The notes: generated by a model from the letters alone, not told the origin. A stretch of DNA of 64,000 nucleotides from Chitinophaga sp. CF418 (GCF_900142925.1 NZ_FRCN01000008.1:186001-250000); one strand, 5' to 3'; shown: positions 26,241-34,849, numbered from the stretch's first letter. Program-made: numbers and translations.

Positions 26241-26672
26241 CTAGTTCCTGTTTAAATTAAGTGGCACTGTTGCCTTCCTGTCTCCAATCTCCTTATATAA
26301 TGACCATTGCTGCGAACTATCAGATGATCCAACAGCAGGCTTCAGCGACCTTATAGCGATCACTGTGGCATCTGCATTCGCCAGACGGCCCTTTGCCGGC
26401 TTTACCACACGGTCTTTAGGTATGTAAATTAACTTTGCCCCCAACGCCATGTTGATCTTGGCGATGGTTTCAAAAGTAAAATTGTGGGTGCCGCGCATCC
26501 ACTTGCTGATTTCGGATTCTGACTTGCCAAGAGCCTGCGCCAGCTCTTTATGGCTCATTCCTTTTTCTTCTAGGATGGCATGGATACGGTCTGCCACATC
26601 AAGACTCATGGCGGCTCTTTCCATACCATACGCTGGTAATGCGTTTAACGCATCTTCAAAAATCTTACTCAT
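26241..26672 (-). CDS. XRE-family HTH antitoxin candidate
   Basis: 143 residues. Residues ~25-85 form a Cro/CI helix-turn-helix (ILEEKGMSHKELAQALGKSE, then SEISKWMRGTHNFTFETIAK). The C-terminal ~60 residues are polar and rich in Ala, Ser and Asn. In chaperone-dependent antitoxins an extension of this kind is the chaperone-addiction segment. The start overlaps the upstream toxin-like gene by 8 bp. It is expected to neutralise that protein and repress the operon at the palindrome 27147-27166. Alternative: an ordinary XRE regulator. Confidence 0.7.
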   Translation of the reverse strand: MSKIFEDALNALPAYGMERAAMSLDVADRIHAILEEKGMSHKELAQALGKSESEISKWMRGTHNFTFETIAKINMALGAKLIYIPKDRVVKPAKGRLANADATVIAIRSLKPAVGSSDSSQQWSLYKEIGDRKATVPLNLNRN

Positions 26673-27120
26673 AACAATCTCCTATTTTAAAATGTAAATT
26701 TCCTTCAAGTTGCCTGTTAACTATTCTAAGCTCTCCCTCCATCATCCTTTCTGTAATATGCCGGCTTAATGCATTCATGAATTCAAAATGAAACAGGCAA
26801 TCCTCACTTTGCTGCACTTTCTGCGTTGTCTTCACACCGCCATTCCCCAATATTACAATACCGGTATTAACCCTGCTGCAATAAAGCCTCACATTCCCAG
26901 ACCTGTACGGCGGAGGTAATGCTTCTGCTGCTTTTTCATGTCTGAAATAATGTTCTTCTGCGCCCGTACACTTTCCCATATGTTTTACTACAAACATGAT
27001 ATTCTCATAATCATCTTTATAGGCAGGGCTGCTATTGAATCTGGTTACAAACTTTTCTACTTCACAAAGATCATCTCCCTCAATATGGAATGAATAATAT
27101 GTGATCTTATTCATCCTCAT
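26665..27120 (-). CDS. RelE/HigB-like toxin candidate
   Basis: About 151 residues from the ATG at 27120; another ATG is at 27114, and the frame is open to a GTG at 27153 that would fall inside the palindrome. The central segment RSGNVRLYCSRVNTGIVILG followed by NGGVKTTQKV resembles the core of RelE/ParE/HigB ribonuclease toxins (strand with Arg, ivILGNGG, then basic residues), and FEFMNALSRHITERM fits the final helix. The catalytic set cannot be proven by eye. Gene order toxin then XRE antitoxin with overlap is that of HigBA. The 318-bp gap upstream has no other gene. Confidence 0.55.
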   Translation of the reverse strand: MRMNKITYYSFHIEGDDLCEVEKFVTRFNSSPAYKDDYENIMFVVKHMGKCTGAEEHYFRHEKAAEALPPPYRSGNVRLYCSRVNTGIVILGNGGVKTTQKVQQSEDCLFHFEFMNALSRHITERMMEGELRIVNRQLEGNLHFKIGDCYE

Positions 27121-27146
27121 TATCCGCTTTAACTTGCCCTTATAAC

Positions 27147-27166
27147 ACTTCACTTTAAAGTTAAGT
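27147..27166. promoter_or_regulatory. Palindromic operator candidate upstream of the toxin-antitoxin unit
   Basis: ACTTCACTTTAAAGTTAAGT is a 20-bp palindrome with one mismatched pair, 27 bp before the chosen toxin start at 27120. A HigA-type antitoxin or its toxin complex normally binds such a site to autoregulate. Confidence 0.5.
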
Positions 27167-27417
27167 TGAAGTTAACAAATAACGTTGGGTCTATTCAAAA
27201 AAAACCAACATTTTTTTCCCGTAACTCTTTGAAGGCATAAAATTATGACCTGAAAGAAACCGCTTTACGCTTTGCATTCGTAAAGAAGATTTAATTCTAA
27301 TGTTATCAAAAGTGACTGCCAGAACTGGCTTAAAGTGGGGATAAGATCAACAACCAATAAAACTTACACCAAGGTACATCTTCTTTTCAGGTCTCCAAAT
27401 TTTTTTTCCACCTTCAA

Positions 27418-27451
27418 CAAAAAAAAACGCATACACGAAAATGTATGCGTT
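27418..27451 (-). terminator. Intrinsic terminator of the arabinofuranosidase gene
   Basis: Perfect 10-bp arms AACGCATACA / TGTATGCGTT with a 6-nt loop; on the minus strand followed by a run of T residues. It lies 22 bp after the stop at 27473. Confidence 0.9.
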
Positions 27452-27472
27452 CTTGCTGATCTGAATAGATCC

Positions 27473-29452
27473 TTACCTGTAAGGTATTGTAATAACATTT
27501 AAAGAATTTCCTGCTACCAGCACATCCACATTACTCTTGCCACCTTTCAGCTGTTGTTCTACCGGCTTTACTGCTGAGGGATTATCCAGCGTATTGAAAT
27601 CACCTTTATTTTTTGCTGTCAGCACCTGTTGCAGGGCCGCATCTTTAGTAGTAACAGCGCCATCCAGCGCCAGCTTATAATTCACTGCTTTACCAGAAGC
27701 ATTTACAATCTTCAGCAGTATCTTATGTGTCTGCTGGTCAATCGTGGCACTGGCATAAACACTGTCCTGCCCCGTCAGAGGCTGATCATTCAATGTAGCA
27801 GGGATCGTATGTGTGCCTTTGTTATTTGCAAAAAGCTGTTGTACATAATAATTAGGCGTACCCACTGAGCGCAGGTTATCAAACCATATCAGGTCAGGGC
27901 GCCATTGCCAGGCTTCCACATGCGCCAACAGAGGCGCATAAGAGCACATCTGTACTACATCCGCATTCCTTTCCAGGCCAGTCATAAAAGCCGCTTCAGC
28001 CAACGCGCTTTCCCATGTATTACGTGTCTCCCCATTTTCGCTGTCATTTTCCTTTGCCACCCTTATATGAGCGGCATACTCGCCTGCGAAGATCTTGGGC
28101 CCGTTCCTGTCATATTTATCATAACGGGTGGTATTCTTCAGGAACCATTCCGGCGGCATATAGTAGTGCTCATCTACAAGGTCTGCTTTCGATGTCCGTA
28201 ACTTTGACCACAGGTATTCAAACTGCTTTCCTCCGGAAAAAGGGCCAACACTGGATACCAGTTTTATTTCAGGATGTTTTGTTTTCAGTTCCTGCTCAAA
28301 ACGCTGATACCTGGCTACATACTGACTGTCCCATTGCTCGTTTCCTACACCGATCATCTGAAGATTAAAGGGCTTAGGATGCCCCATTTCTGCCCTTAAC
28401 TGTCCCCACCTGGTATCAGTGCCGCCATTGGCAAATTCGATGAGATCAAGCGCATCCTGTATATATGTAGCAACATCTTCATCTGCAGCTATCTCACCCG
28501 TATTAAACTGACAGGCCATGCCACAATTGAGAATAGGCAGCGGCGATGCTCCTATATCTTCGGAGAGCAGAAAATATTCATAAAAGCCCAGGCCATAACT
28601 CTGGAAGTAGTCGCCCGGTGCACGGTAGGCAAATTCAGTATTCCAGCGATTGACGATCAGGGTGCGGTCTTCCACTTTTCCCACAGTCTTTTTCCATTGA
28701 TAGCGGTTGGCCAGATCACGCCCTTCAACAATACATCCGCCGGGAAAACGTACAAACCCCGGATGCAGATCTGCCAGCTTCTGTACAAGATCATTCCTTA
28801 ATCCGCCGGGACGCTGTTTCCAGGTATCCTCAGGAAATAATGAGATCATATCGATATCCAGGCTGCCATTGCCGGAAAACTGCAACTGTAATCCACCTTT
28901 GGCAACTGTACGCGATGCCGTTACTGAGGCTGTATACTTCTTCCATTCCTTCCCCGTTGATGGAACGGCAACTTCTCCAATATGCTCTCCTTTCTCATCC
29001 AGCAATGCAAGTTTTATTACGGGACTGCCTGTGGTGTTGCCAGCCCAGAAAGAAAGATCATAACGCAGGTCCTTTTTAAGACCCATCCCCCTGAATCCTT
29101 CATTAAACAAGCCGTAAGTGCTATCGCCGGCCTGCACTGTTACATGTGCATACCGTGGATTAGCTGCGTGTTCATTTCCGCGGTTGACGATCAGTATCCT
29201 GCCCGCGCCCGCTTTTCCCGTCTCCTTCCAGCCCATCAGTGGGTCCGTGAATTCAAAAGAGCGATTCTTTACCAGCTCTGCATAGATTCCTCCATCAGCT
29301 GAAAAATTAATATCCTCAAAAAAGATCCCCCACATAGTAGGCTGTACTGCTGCCTGTGGTTTGTTCACTTTCAACGTAATTGTCTGCGCAGAAGATATGC
29401 CTCCCGTCAGCGACAGCAATCCTGCTGCAATAAGATTTACTATTGTTCTCAT
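27473..29452 (-). CDS. Alpha-L-arabinofuranosidase, GH51
   Basis: About 659 residues from the ATG at 29452, which directly begins a signal peptide (MRTIVNLIAAGLLSLTGGIS, cleaved after SAQ); the frame is open upstream to 29497 but those residues do not fit a signal peptide. MWGIFFEDINFSADGGIYAE is the GH51 N-terminal signature. The acid/base Glu is E372 in GVGNEQWDS and the nucleophile is E458 in FAGEYAAH. A CBM-like beta domain (~100-215) and a C-terminal beta domain flank the barrel. It releases arabinose from arabinan or arabinoxylan outside the cytosol. It is monocistronic. Confidence 0.93.
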   Translation of the reverse strand: MRTIVNLIAAGLLSLTGGISSAQTITLKVNKPQAAVQPTMWGIFFEDINFSADGGIYAELVKNRSFEFTDPLMGWKETGKAGAGRILIVNRGNEHAANPRYAHVTVQAGDSTYGLFNEGFRGMGLKKDLRYDLSFWAGNTTGSPVIKLALLDEKGEHIGEVAVPSTGKEWKKYTASVTASRTVAKGGLQLQFSGNGSLDIDMISLFPEDTWKQRPGGLRNDLVQKLADLHPGFVRFPGGCIVEGRDLANRYQWKKTVGKVEDRTLIVNRWNTEFAYRAPGDYFQSYGLGFYEYFLLSEDIGASPLPILNCGMACQFNTGEIAADEDVATYIQDALDLIEFANGGTDTRWGQLRAEMGHPKPFNLQMIGVGNEQWDSQYVARYQRFEQELKTKHPEIKLVSSVGPFSGGKQFEYLWSKLRTSKADLVDEHYYMPPEWFLKNTTRYDKYDRNGPKIFAGEYAAHIRVAKENDSENGETRNTWESALAEAAFMTGLERNADVVQMCSYAPLLAHVEAWQWRPDLIWFDNLRSVGTPNYYVQQLFANNKGTHTIPATLNDQPLTGQDSVYASATIDQQTHKILLKIVNASGKAVNYKLALDGAVTTKDAALQQVLTAKNKGDFNTLDNPSAVKPVEQQLKGGKSNVDVLVAGNSLNVITIPYR

Positions 29453-29969
29453 AAAGGGAATTGACACAACAATATACATCCAAAAATCAATATCCAAAAC
29501 ATTTACAGATACTTTTTGTGTTAAAGTGACATTTAATCATCAACAGCAGGAAATGTACAAAATTCATTATTTAATATACCCTCAACTAACAAATGCAGCG
29601 TTTGCACATAAAGATCAGTTGAACAGTAGCACAATATTTATCTTATATCATTCGCCCAGCGCAACAGCATGCGCTCATTCATTATTCTTCATGTGACAAT
29701 CGAAATGTGAAAGCGTATACCCGGAATTGTTACCCGCGGTCTACAAGTTGCCATCGCGCGCTCCTTACTCTTCTCAGTAAGGTTTAATCATTTCTCAAAA
29801 ACTACTCAAAAAAGAAAAAGTTCACAATACAATGAAAATCAATTATTTAAAAAGAAATAAAATCGTTTTAACATTTCCTTAGAGTATTCTCGCAAGGTTT
29901 TCGCAGAATCGTATCCAACCATCTTTTATTGAGATCTTTTATTTTTTAACCAGTTAAAATTGAAAAACC
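29453..29969. other. Gene-free 517-bp divergent upstream region
   Basis: Separates the arabinofuranosidase start from the DTA-repeat gene. It is AT-rich, and I found no convincing gene, RNA or full -33/-7 promoter. It must contain promoters for both divergent genes. Confidence 0.5.
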
Positions 29970-30596
29970 ATGAAAAAGCAATTATTGAGATTTGGCCTCA
30001 TGGCTGGCCTGGGAGCATTCGCACTGACGCAGACTAATGCAGTAAACGCAATGACAACTAAAGCGGACACCGCAAATTTTGCCTTGGACACTGCAAGTTT
30101 CGTCAGAGATACGGCAAACTTTGCTCCAGACACCGCTAATTTCGCAATGGATACAGCCAACTTCGCAATGGACACGGCTAATTTCAAAGCAGACACCGCC
30201 AATTTCTCACTGGACACAGCTGCTTTTACAAGAGACACTGCTAACTTCAAATCTGACACAGCAGCCTTTGTAAGAGACACAGCTGCCTTCGGCAAGGACA
30301 CTGCCAGCTTCAGCTATGCAAAAGACACTGCATTCTTCAAAGACACAGCCAACTTTGCTTTCAAAGCAGATACTGTAGCTTTTAAAGGTGCAGACACTGC
30401 CGCTGTTAAAGCTGACACGGCTACCATGAAGGACACAGCCAGTTTCGTAGCGAGACTGGATACTGCCACCGCAGTAACTGACACTGCCGCTGCAAAAAGC
30501 GACACAGCAGTAGCAAAGAAAGATACTGCTGCCAAAACTCCGGTTGACACTTCCGCAGCACGGAAGTCAAAAGCGGTGAAAGTGAACAAAAAGTAA
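29970..30596 (+). CDS. Exported low-complexity protein built of DTA-type heptad repeats
   Basis: 208 residues. An N-terminal signal-like segment (MKKQLLRFGLMAGLGAFAL) probably ends near NAVNA. From residue ~33 the protein consists of 23 units beginning DTA (rarely DTV or DTS). The first eleven are in exact 7-residue register (DTANFAM, DTANFKA, DTAAFTR and so on). Later ones vary in length and lose the Phe. The C-terminus is basic (KSKAVKVNKK). There are no cysteines. I do not know a family for it. Regular Asp-Thr-Ala-x-Phe spacing suggests a repetitive fold or fibre, possibly a cell-envelope or ion-binding protein; that is speculation. A strong terminator follows. Confidence 0.8.
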   Translation: MKKQLLRFGLMAGLGAFALTQTNAVNAMTTKADTANFALDTASFVRDTANFAPDTANFAMDTANFAMDTANFKADTANFSLDTAAFTRDTANFKSDTAAFVRDTAAFGKDTASFSYAKDTAFFKDTANFAFKADTVAFKGADTAAVKADTATMKDTASFVARLDTATAVTDTAAAKSDTAVAKKDTAAKTPVDTSAARKSKAVKVNKK

Positions 30597-30613
30597 TTAC
30601 AGGTCTAAAATGA

Positions 30614-30648
30614 AAAGAGGCCGTCTCAACACATGAGGCGGTCTTTTT
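30614..30648 (+). terminator. Intrinsic terminator of the DTA-repeat gene
   Basis: Stem around GAGGCCGTCTCA / TGAGGCGGTCTT with loop ACACA, followed by TTTTT. It lies 18 bp after the stop. Confidence 0.85.
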
Positions 30649-30871
30649 CATTTTACAGATATTCCTGATACCTGCCAGCTTCCTGCTATAATGCCTGTCC
30701 AACATGGCCGATATTATCTCCGTTACCGGCGAAATAAGGAGCATAAATAAGCAATAGATCCATTTCATGTTGATTGATTTTGAGGGTTTGTTAATTCATC
30801 CGCCACACCTTAACCTGACGCACACTGCAATGTTAGGAAAGAATCCCACACGGTTTTAAACAATGTATACG

Positions 30872-30901
30872 AAAGCCTCTTATCTCAGCATAAGAGCCTT
30901 T
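30872..30901. repeat. Short hairpin in the 30.6-31.1 kb gap
   Basis: AAAG-C-CTCTTAT / ATAAGAG-C-CTTT with loop CTCAGC: 11 paired bases around one C-C mismatch. No T-run follows. Part of a hairpin-rich, gene-free stretch. Confidence 0.5.
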
Positions 30902-30973
30902 AATCGCGTAATAAAGGCTGTTTATGCAACCTGACGTACTTTGAACATCGCCGTTCAGAACAGGTTCAGATGA

Positions 30974-31062
30974 GCATATGAGTTGGATCTTCCTCCGTCC
31001 TTCTTCCGTTTTTTAACAGAGGAAAAACGGAGGAAGAACGGAGGAAGATCCTGGTCATATGC
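30974..31062. repeat. 89-bp near-perfect inverted repeat
   Basis: Outer arms GCATATGA / TCATATGC, a 3-nt internal mismatch, then 29-bp inner arms (left from GGATCTTCCTCCG, right to CGGAGGAAGATCC) with only two mismatches, and a loop of about 8 nt. The arms also contain internal CTTCCTCCG-like direct repeats. It lies between two genes' terminators, so it is not needed for termination of either. It may be a REP/MITE-like element or a structured RNA. Confidence 0.7.
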
Positions 31063-31096
31063 AAGTTTGATGAACGACAGTACCAATAAAAACGAA

Positions 31097-31126
31097 AAAG
31101 CCGCCTCAACAACTTGAGACGGCTTT
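31097..31126 (-). terminator. Intrinsic terminator of the outer-membrane barrel gene
   Basis: AAAGCCGcCTCAA / TTGAGaCGGCTTT stem with a 4-nt loop; on the minus strand followed by TTTTTCGTTTTT. Located 24 bp after the stop at 31150. Confidence 0.85.
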
Positions 31127-31149
31127 ATATAATAAAAAATTCTAATCGA

Positions 31150-31692
31150 CTAGAAGTTGTAACCAGCTTTCAGGCCAAAGAAACCACGGTTATCGTTCTT
31201 AAACCACACTTCGTATTTTGCTTCCACATCCAGTCCAAGGAAACGAATACCCAGGCCCGGAGCGAAAATAGCCGCAGTACCTTTGTAATTGTCTCCATCC
31301 CCACCTACAAAAGTGGCAGTACCACCTTCAGCTTTCACGTACAGAAGAGGAAAGCCGAATTTGTACTTCAGACCAACCCTCACCGGTAACGCTTTCAGGG
31401 ATTCTGCCTTCGCAGAAAGCTCAGCGCCACCTCCGCTAAGGTAGGTGTAGGTTTTACCCGGAAAATACATGAAACCAGCGGAACCGGTCACGCCAAATCC
31501 TGCAATCAGCTTGATGTCGGCATTCAGGCCTCCACCAAAACCCGTGTTATGAGTGTCCTTAAAATCCCCAACCGGGGTACCGGCTTCAACATACGGACCA
31601 ATGCTGAATCCTTTCAATTGAGCTTTGGCTGTATTGCCAAACATGCAGGTGGCGGCAATAAACAAGCCTGCGGTGTACAAGGTCTTTAACAT
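31150..31692 (-). CDS. Small outer-membrane beta-barrel protein
   Basis: 180 residues. Signal peptide (LYTAGLFIAATCMFGNTAKA, cleaved before QLKGF). The mature chain has about eight amphipathic strands with alternating aromatic and Gly residues and ends in LKAGYNF, a C-terminal Phe typical of barrels recognised by the BAM complex. This is the porin/OmpA-like beta-barrel (PF13568-type) group common in Bacteroidota. It has its own promoter and terminator, so it is a single-gene unit. No ligand can be inferred. Confidence 0.85.
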   Translation of the reverse strand: MLKTLYTAGLFIAATCMFGNTAKAQLKGFSIGPYVEAGTPVGDFKDTHNTGFGGGLNADIKLIAGFGVTGSAGFMYFPGKTYTYLSGGGAELSAKAESLKALPVRVGLKYKFGFPLLYVKAEGGTATFVGGDGDNYKGTAAIFAPGLGIRFLGLDVEAKYEVWFKNDNRGFFGLKAGYNF

Positions 31693-31714
31693 AGAGGATA
31701 TTTTAAAATTTCCA

Positions 31715-31743
31715 CAAATGTAAGTAATTCACATTAAATCAAA
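31715..31743 (-). promoter_or_regulatory. Promoter of the outer-membrane barrel gene
   Basis: On the minus strand TTTG (31743-31740), a 17-bp spacer and TACATTTG (31722-31715) fit the Bacteroidota sigma-ABfr consensus TTTG-N17-23-TAnnTTTG. The -7 element ends 23 bp before the start codon. Confidence 0.75.
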
Positions 31744-31761
31744 CGAATGGAGTAAAGGGGG

Positions 31762-32142
31762 TTATTTTGGACGGACCTTGTAAACGGAATCCATACGCAG
31801 ACTATCAGCTGGTACGGCCTTTTTTGCATCAGTTTTAGCCGGCATACCGACTTTAACACCTCCCGTCTCTGCAGGGGGAGCTGCATTGGGTTCTCCCGTA
31901 GGATATCCCATCTTCGCCATTTCTTTACGGGTCTTTTTATCGAAAAGATATTGAGGTTTCTTCTCACTGCGCAAGCCTTCCTCGAAACGGTATTCAGCGC
32001 CCCCTCTCGGAGCGGGGTCATAACCACGATCATCCCCACGGGTGATTCTGCAGCTGCTCAGGGTCAAAATGCCTGCCAGCATAAAATAACCTGATATTAG
32101 GCTGGCAGGCTGTTTAAATTCTTTCCAGGTGAAGTTTAACAT
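31762..32142 (-). CDS. Hypothetical lipoprotein
   Basis: About 126 residues from the ATG at 32142; the frame is open to 32187 but the longer form puts 15 hydrophilic residues before the leader. A hydrophobic segment ends in ILTLSSC, a good lipobox. The mature part is short, charged and Pro/Ala/Lys-rich (NAAPPAETGG, TDAKKAVPADS) with no recognisable domain, and is probably disordered. It sits between the copper operon terminator and the barrel gene. Function unknown. Confidence 0.65.
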   Translation of the reverse strand: MLNFTWKEFKQPASLISGYFMLAGILTLSSCRITRGDDRGYDPAPRGGAEYRFEEGLRSEKKPQYLFDKKTRKEMAKMGYPTGEPNAAPPAETGGVKVGMPAKTDAKKAVPADSLRMDSVYKVRPK

Positions 32143-32233
32143 ATGCCTGGGTTTACTGTCCGGTTTAATAACGTCATTATCAAGCAATTATTATACCGCT
32201 CGTCTATTAGCCATGAATTGCTGATAAAGGGAC

Positions 32234-32261
32234 AAAAAACGGGCTGGTCATAGCCAGCCCG
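32234..32261 (-). terminator. Intrinsic terminator of the copper operon
   Basis: Perfect 8-bp arms CGGGCTGG / CCAGCCCG with a 6-nt loop, followed on the minus strand by TTTTTTG. Located 26 bp after the last gene of the operon. Confidence 0.88.
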
Positions 32262-32287
32262 ATAAAACACTAAAAAACTATCCCTGA

Positions 32288-32497
32288 CTATAACTTCTCA
32301 GCCTTATAGCCGGCTTTTTGTACTGCCTGGATAATTTCTTCTGCAGCGACCTTGTCTGCGGATATTGTCAGTACCTTATCCGGTGCAGCTGTATCCACTT
32401 TCCACGCATTTTCACCTGCTACTTCGTTCAGGTACGGTGTTACTGTAGCAATACATCCACTGCACTTAATATTTGTCTTAAATTGTTGCGTTTCCAT
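32288..32497 (-). CDS. Heavy-metal-associated domain protein (CopZ-like chaperone)
   Basis: 69 residues, a single ferredoxin-like HMA domain. The metal site is KCSGCIATV with C12 and C15; the usual MxCxxC Met is replaced by Ile-Lys. VQKAGYKAEKL is the normal end of the fold. It is encoded 12 bp after the Cu(I)-ATPase and probably hands Cu(I) to its N-terminal domain in the cytosol. Confidence 0.88.
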   Translation of the reverse strand: METQQFKTNIKCSGCIATVTPYLNEVAGENAWKVDTAAPDKVLTISADKVAAEEIIQAVQKAGYKAEKL

Positions 32498-32509
32498 ACT
32501 TATGTGTTA

Positions 32510-34756
32510 TTAAATTTTTGACCATTTTAATCTTAGACTGTTACTCACCACAGACACAGAGCTCAATGCCATAGCAGCTCCGGCTATCATAGGATTCAGC
32601 AGGAATCCGTTCACCGGGAATAACACGCCTGCTGCCAGCGGAATACCAATCACGTTGTAAATAAACGCCCAGAAGAGATTCTGCCTTATCGTGAAGACTG
32701 TTTTGCGTGACAGGCGCAGCGCCTTGGGTATAGTATTCAGATCCGAGGTGATCAGCGTCATTTTAGCAACATCCATCGCTATATCTGATCCTTTTCCCAT
32801 AGCTATGCTGACATCAGCCTGAGCCAGCGCATGACTGTCATTTATGCCATCTCCTACCATGGCTACTACCCTACCATCCCGTTGCAGCTCCTGAACAAAT
32901 GCAGCCTTCTCTGAGGGCAATACGCCTGCTTTGTAGTGACGGACACCTACCTGTCTGGCTACAGCCTCCGCTGTATGTTCGTTGTCGCCAGTCAGCATGT
33001 ACACGGCTATTCCGCTATTCTGCAAAGACCTGATCGCTGAAGCCGATGTTGGTTTGATCTCGTCTTCAATTGCGATAATTCCCAGCAATTGGCCATTGGC
33101 GGCAAATGATATAACAGTTCTGGCAACGGCCTCCCATTTGCTGATCATACGCAGTACAGCATCTTCAGCCCGTATACCATTATCAGTCATCAATGTGGTA
33201 TTGCCTGCCAGGTACAATGTTTTATTATAAACAGCCTGTATTCCCTTACCCGTAATACTTTCTATCTTTTCCAGCTTCCCAACCGCAAGTGGTGTGATGC
33301 CTTTTTGCTGCAATTCCTTTACAATCGCTGCTGCCAGCGGATGCTCGGATTGCATTTCCATCGTCAGCAGTATTCGTTGCAGTTCATTCAGGTCTTTATC
33401 TCCAGGCAGGAAATAGCTGTCAGTCACAACAGGCTTTCCTTCTGTAATAGTGCCTGTTTTATCAAGGATGATGGCATTTACTTTATGTGCCAGCTCCAGG
33501 CTTTCAGCATCCCTGATCAGGATGTTGTTCTCCGCTCCTTTTCCAACTCCCACCATGATAGCGGTCGGTGTAGCCAATCCAAGGGCACAGGGACAGGCAA
33601 TCACCAGTACGGTTACTGCGGATAACAACCCATGTGTAAAGGCGTTCTCTCCTCCTGCCAGCATCCACACTGCAAAAGTGAGCAAGGAAATACCTATTAC
33701 TACAGGAACAAATATGCCTGCAATTCTATCAACCAGTTGCTGTACAGGCGCCTTACTACCCTGCGCTTCTTTTACCATGCGGATGATCTGGGCCAATACA
33801 GTATCTCCTCCTACTTTCTCTGCGCGGGAATGGAAACTGCCTTTCTGGTTGATTGTACCTGCAAATACAGGTGCTCCCGTTTCTTTCAGCGCCGGCACCG
33901 GCTCTCCGGTGATCATACTTTCATCTACCCAGGAAGAACCACTCTCTACGCGTCCATCCACAGGAATACGCGCGCCCGGTTTTATTACAATAATATCTCC
34001 CACCTGCACCTCACTAAGAGGTACTTCTTTTGTATGTATACCATCTGATGCTACCACGATAGCAGTAGCAGGCTGCAAGCCCATTAATTTTTTCAGTGCA
34101 GCCGATGTATTTGATTTTGCTTTTTCCTCCAGCAGCCGGCCCAATGAGATGAAAGCCACTACTACAGCAGCTGCCTCAAAATATACATGCGCATGCAATC
34201 CGCGCGCATGCCAGTACCCGGGAAATAAAGTATTAAATACGCTGAATATCCATGCAATACCGGTACTTAACGCGACAAGCGTATCCATATTGGCTTTGCG
34301 ATGTGTTGCCTGTTTCCAGGCATTGATAAAGAATTGTCTTCCGAAGTAAAAAATAACAGGCGTAGATAGTGCCATCATGATCCAGTTGGCGTAAGGCATA
34401 TCCATGAGGAACATACCGACCACAACGACAGGTGCCGATAGTAACAGCGAAGCAATTGTTCGTTTTTTCAATGCCCTGTAATGATCCAGCTGTGCCTGTT
34501 CCTGTACCTGTTCGCGGTTGTGCTCATCTATTACAAGATCATAACCAATGCTACGGATCACATTTCGCAATGCTACTGGCGTAACACTGTCCCGGTTGTA
34601 TGCTACACGGGCTGTCTGATCAGCATAATTAACGGACGCCTCTTCCACACCTGGCGTAGATTGCAGCATGGTGGCCACGCTGACGGCACAGGATGCACAG
34701 GTCATCTCTAATACGGGAAAGGTTTCTTTTATTATATGTCCGGTTGTTGTAGCCAT
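32510..34756 (-). CDS. copA: Cu(I)-exporting P-type ATPase
   Basis: About 748 residues. I chose the ATG at 34756 because a -7 element (34778-34771) overlaps the upstream alternative start at 34771. There is one N-terminal HMA domain (EMTCASCAVSV), then P1B-type helices, the A-domain TGEPVPALKE, the CPC motif in VIACPCALGLATP, phosphorylation site D432 in DKTGTITEG, the SEHPLAAAI His-Pro loop, and VGDGINDSHALAQAD. CPC plus the TM7-8 Asn/Tyr and Met/Ser-type residues indicate Cu(I) or Ag(I). It pumps Cu(I) from the cytosol into the periplasm. Confidence 0.93.
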   Translation of the reverse strand: MATTTGHIIKETFPVLEMTCASCAVSVATMLQSTPGVEEASVNYADQTARVAYNRDSVTPVALRNVIRSIGYDLVIDEHNREQVQEQAQLDHYRALKKRTIASLLLSAPVVVVGMFLMDMPYANWIMMALSTPVIFYFGRQFFINAWKQATHRKANMDTLVALSTGIAWIFSVFNTLFPGYWHARGLHAHVYFEAAAVVVAFISLGRLLEEKAKSNTSAALKKLMGLQPATAIVVASDGIHTKEVPLSEVQVGDIIVIKPGARIPVDGRVESGSSWVDESMITGEPVPALKETGAPVFAGTINQKGSFHSRAEKVGGDTVLAQIIRMVKEAQGSKAPVQQLVDRIAGIFVPVVIGISLLTFAVWMLAGGENAFTHGLLSAVTVLVIACPCALGLATPTAIMVGVGKGAENNILIRDAESLELAHKVNAIILDKTGTITEGKPVVTDSYFLPGDKDLNELQRILLTMEMQSEHPLAAAIVKELQQKGITPLAVGKLEKIESITGKGIQAVYNKTLYLAGNTTLMTDNGIRAEDAVLRMISKWEAVARTVISFAANGQLLGIIAIEDEIKPTSASAIRSLQNSGIAVYMLTGDNEHTAEAVARQVGVRHYKAGVLPSEKAAFVQELQRDGRVVAMVGDGINDSHALAQADVSIAMGKGSDIAMDVAKMTLITSDLNTIPKALRLSRKTVFTIRQNLFWAFIYNVIGIPLAAGVLFPVNGFLLNPMIAGAAMALSSVSVVSNSLRLKWSKI

Positions 34757-34770
34757 GTCCAATCTTTTCA

Positions 34771-34778
34771 CAAAGCTA
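34771..34778 (-). promoter_or_regulatory. Candidate -7 element (copA)
   Basis: TAGCTTTG on the minus strand fits TAnnTTTG and lies 15 bp before the chosen copA ATG. No good -33 element is present, which is consistent with dependence on an activator such as the AraC-type protein encoded just upstream. Confidence 0.45.
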
Positions 34779-34849
34779 CTACCGTCATCAAAAAAGGTTG
34801 TTATACAATGATGGGGAATATGTATAAAATTATGGCAGGTACTCTACCC

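Noticed and set aside
27184..27217. GTTGG / CCAAC hairpin followed by T-run as a + strand terminator
   Set aside because: Arms are only 5 bp and no + strand gene lies upstream; probably chance in AT-rich DNA.
29361..29696. + strand open frame in the gap before the DTA-repeat gene
   Set aside because: It starts inside the arabinofuranosidase signal-peptide region and has irregular composition, with no recognisable domain.
29954..30589. Open frames on the minus strand over the DTA-repeat gene, giving AVS-rich repeats
   Set aside because: They are the complement of the repeated DNA. The + strand frame has a signal-like leader and a terminator right after its stop.
33450..34349. Long + strand open frame (about 300 codons) opposite copA
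   Set aside because: Shadow of the conserved ATPase reading frame; composition is biased and no motif is present.
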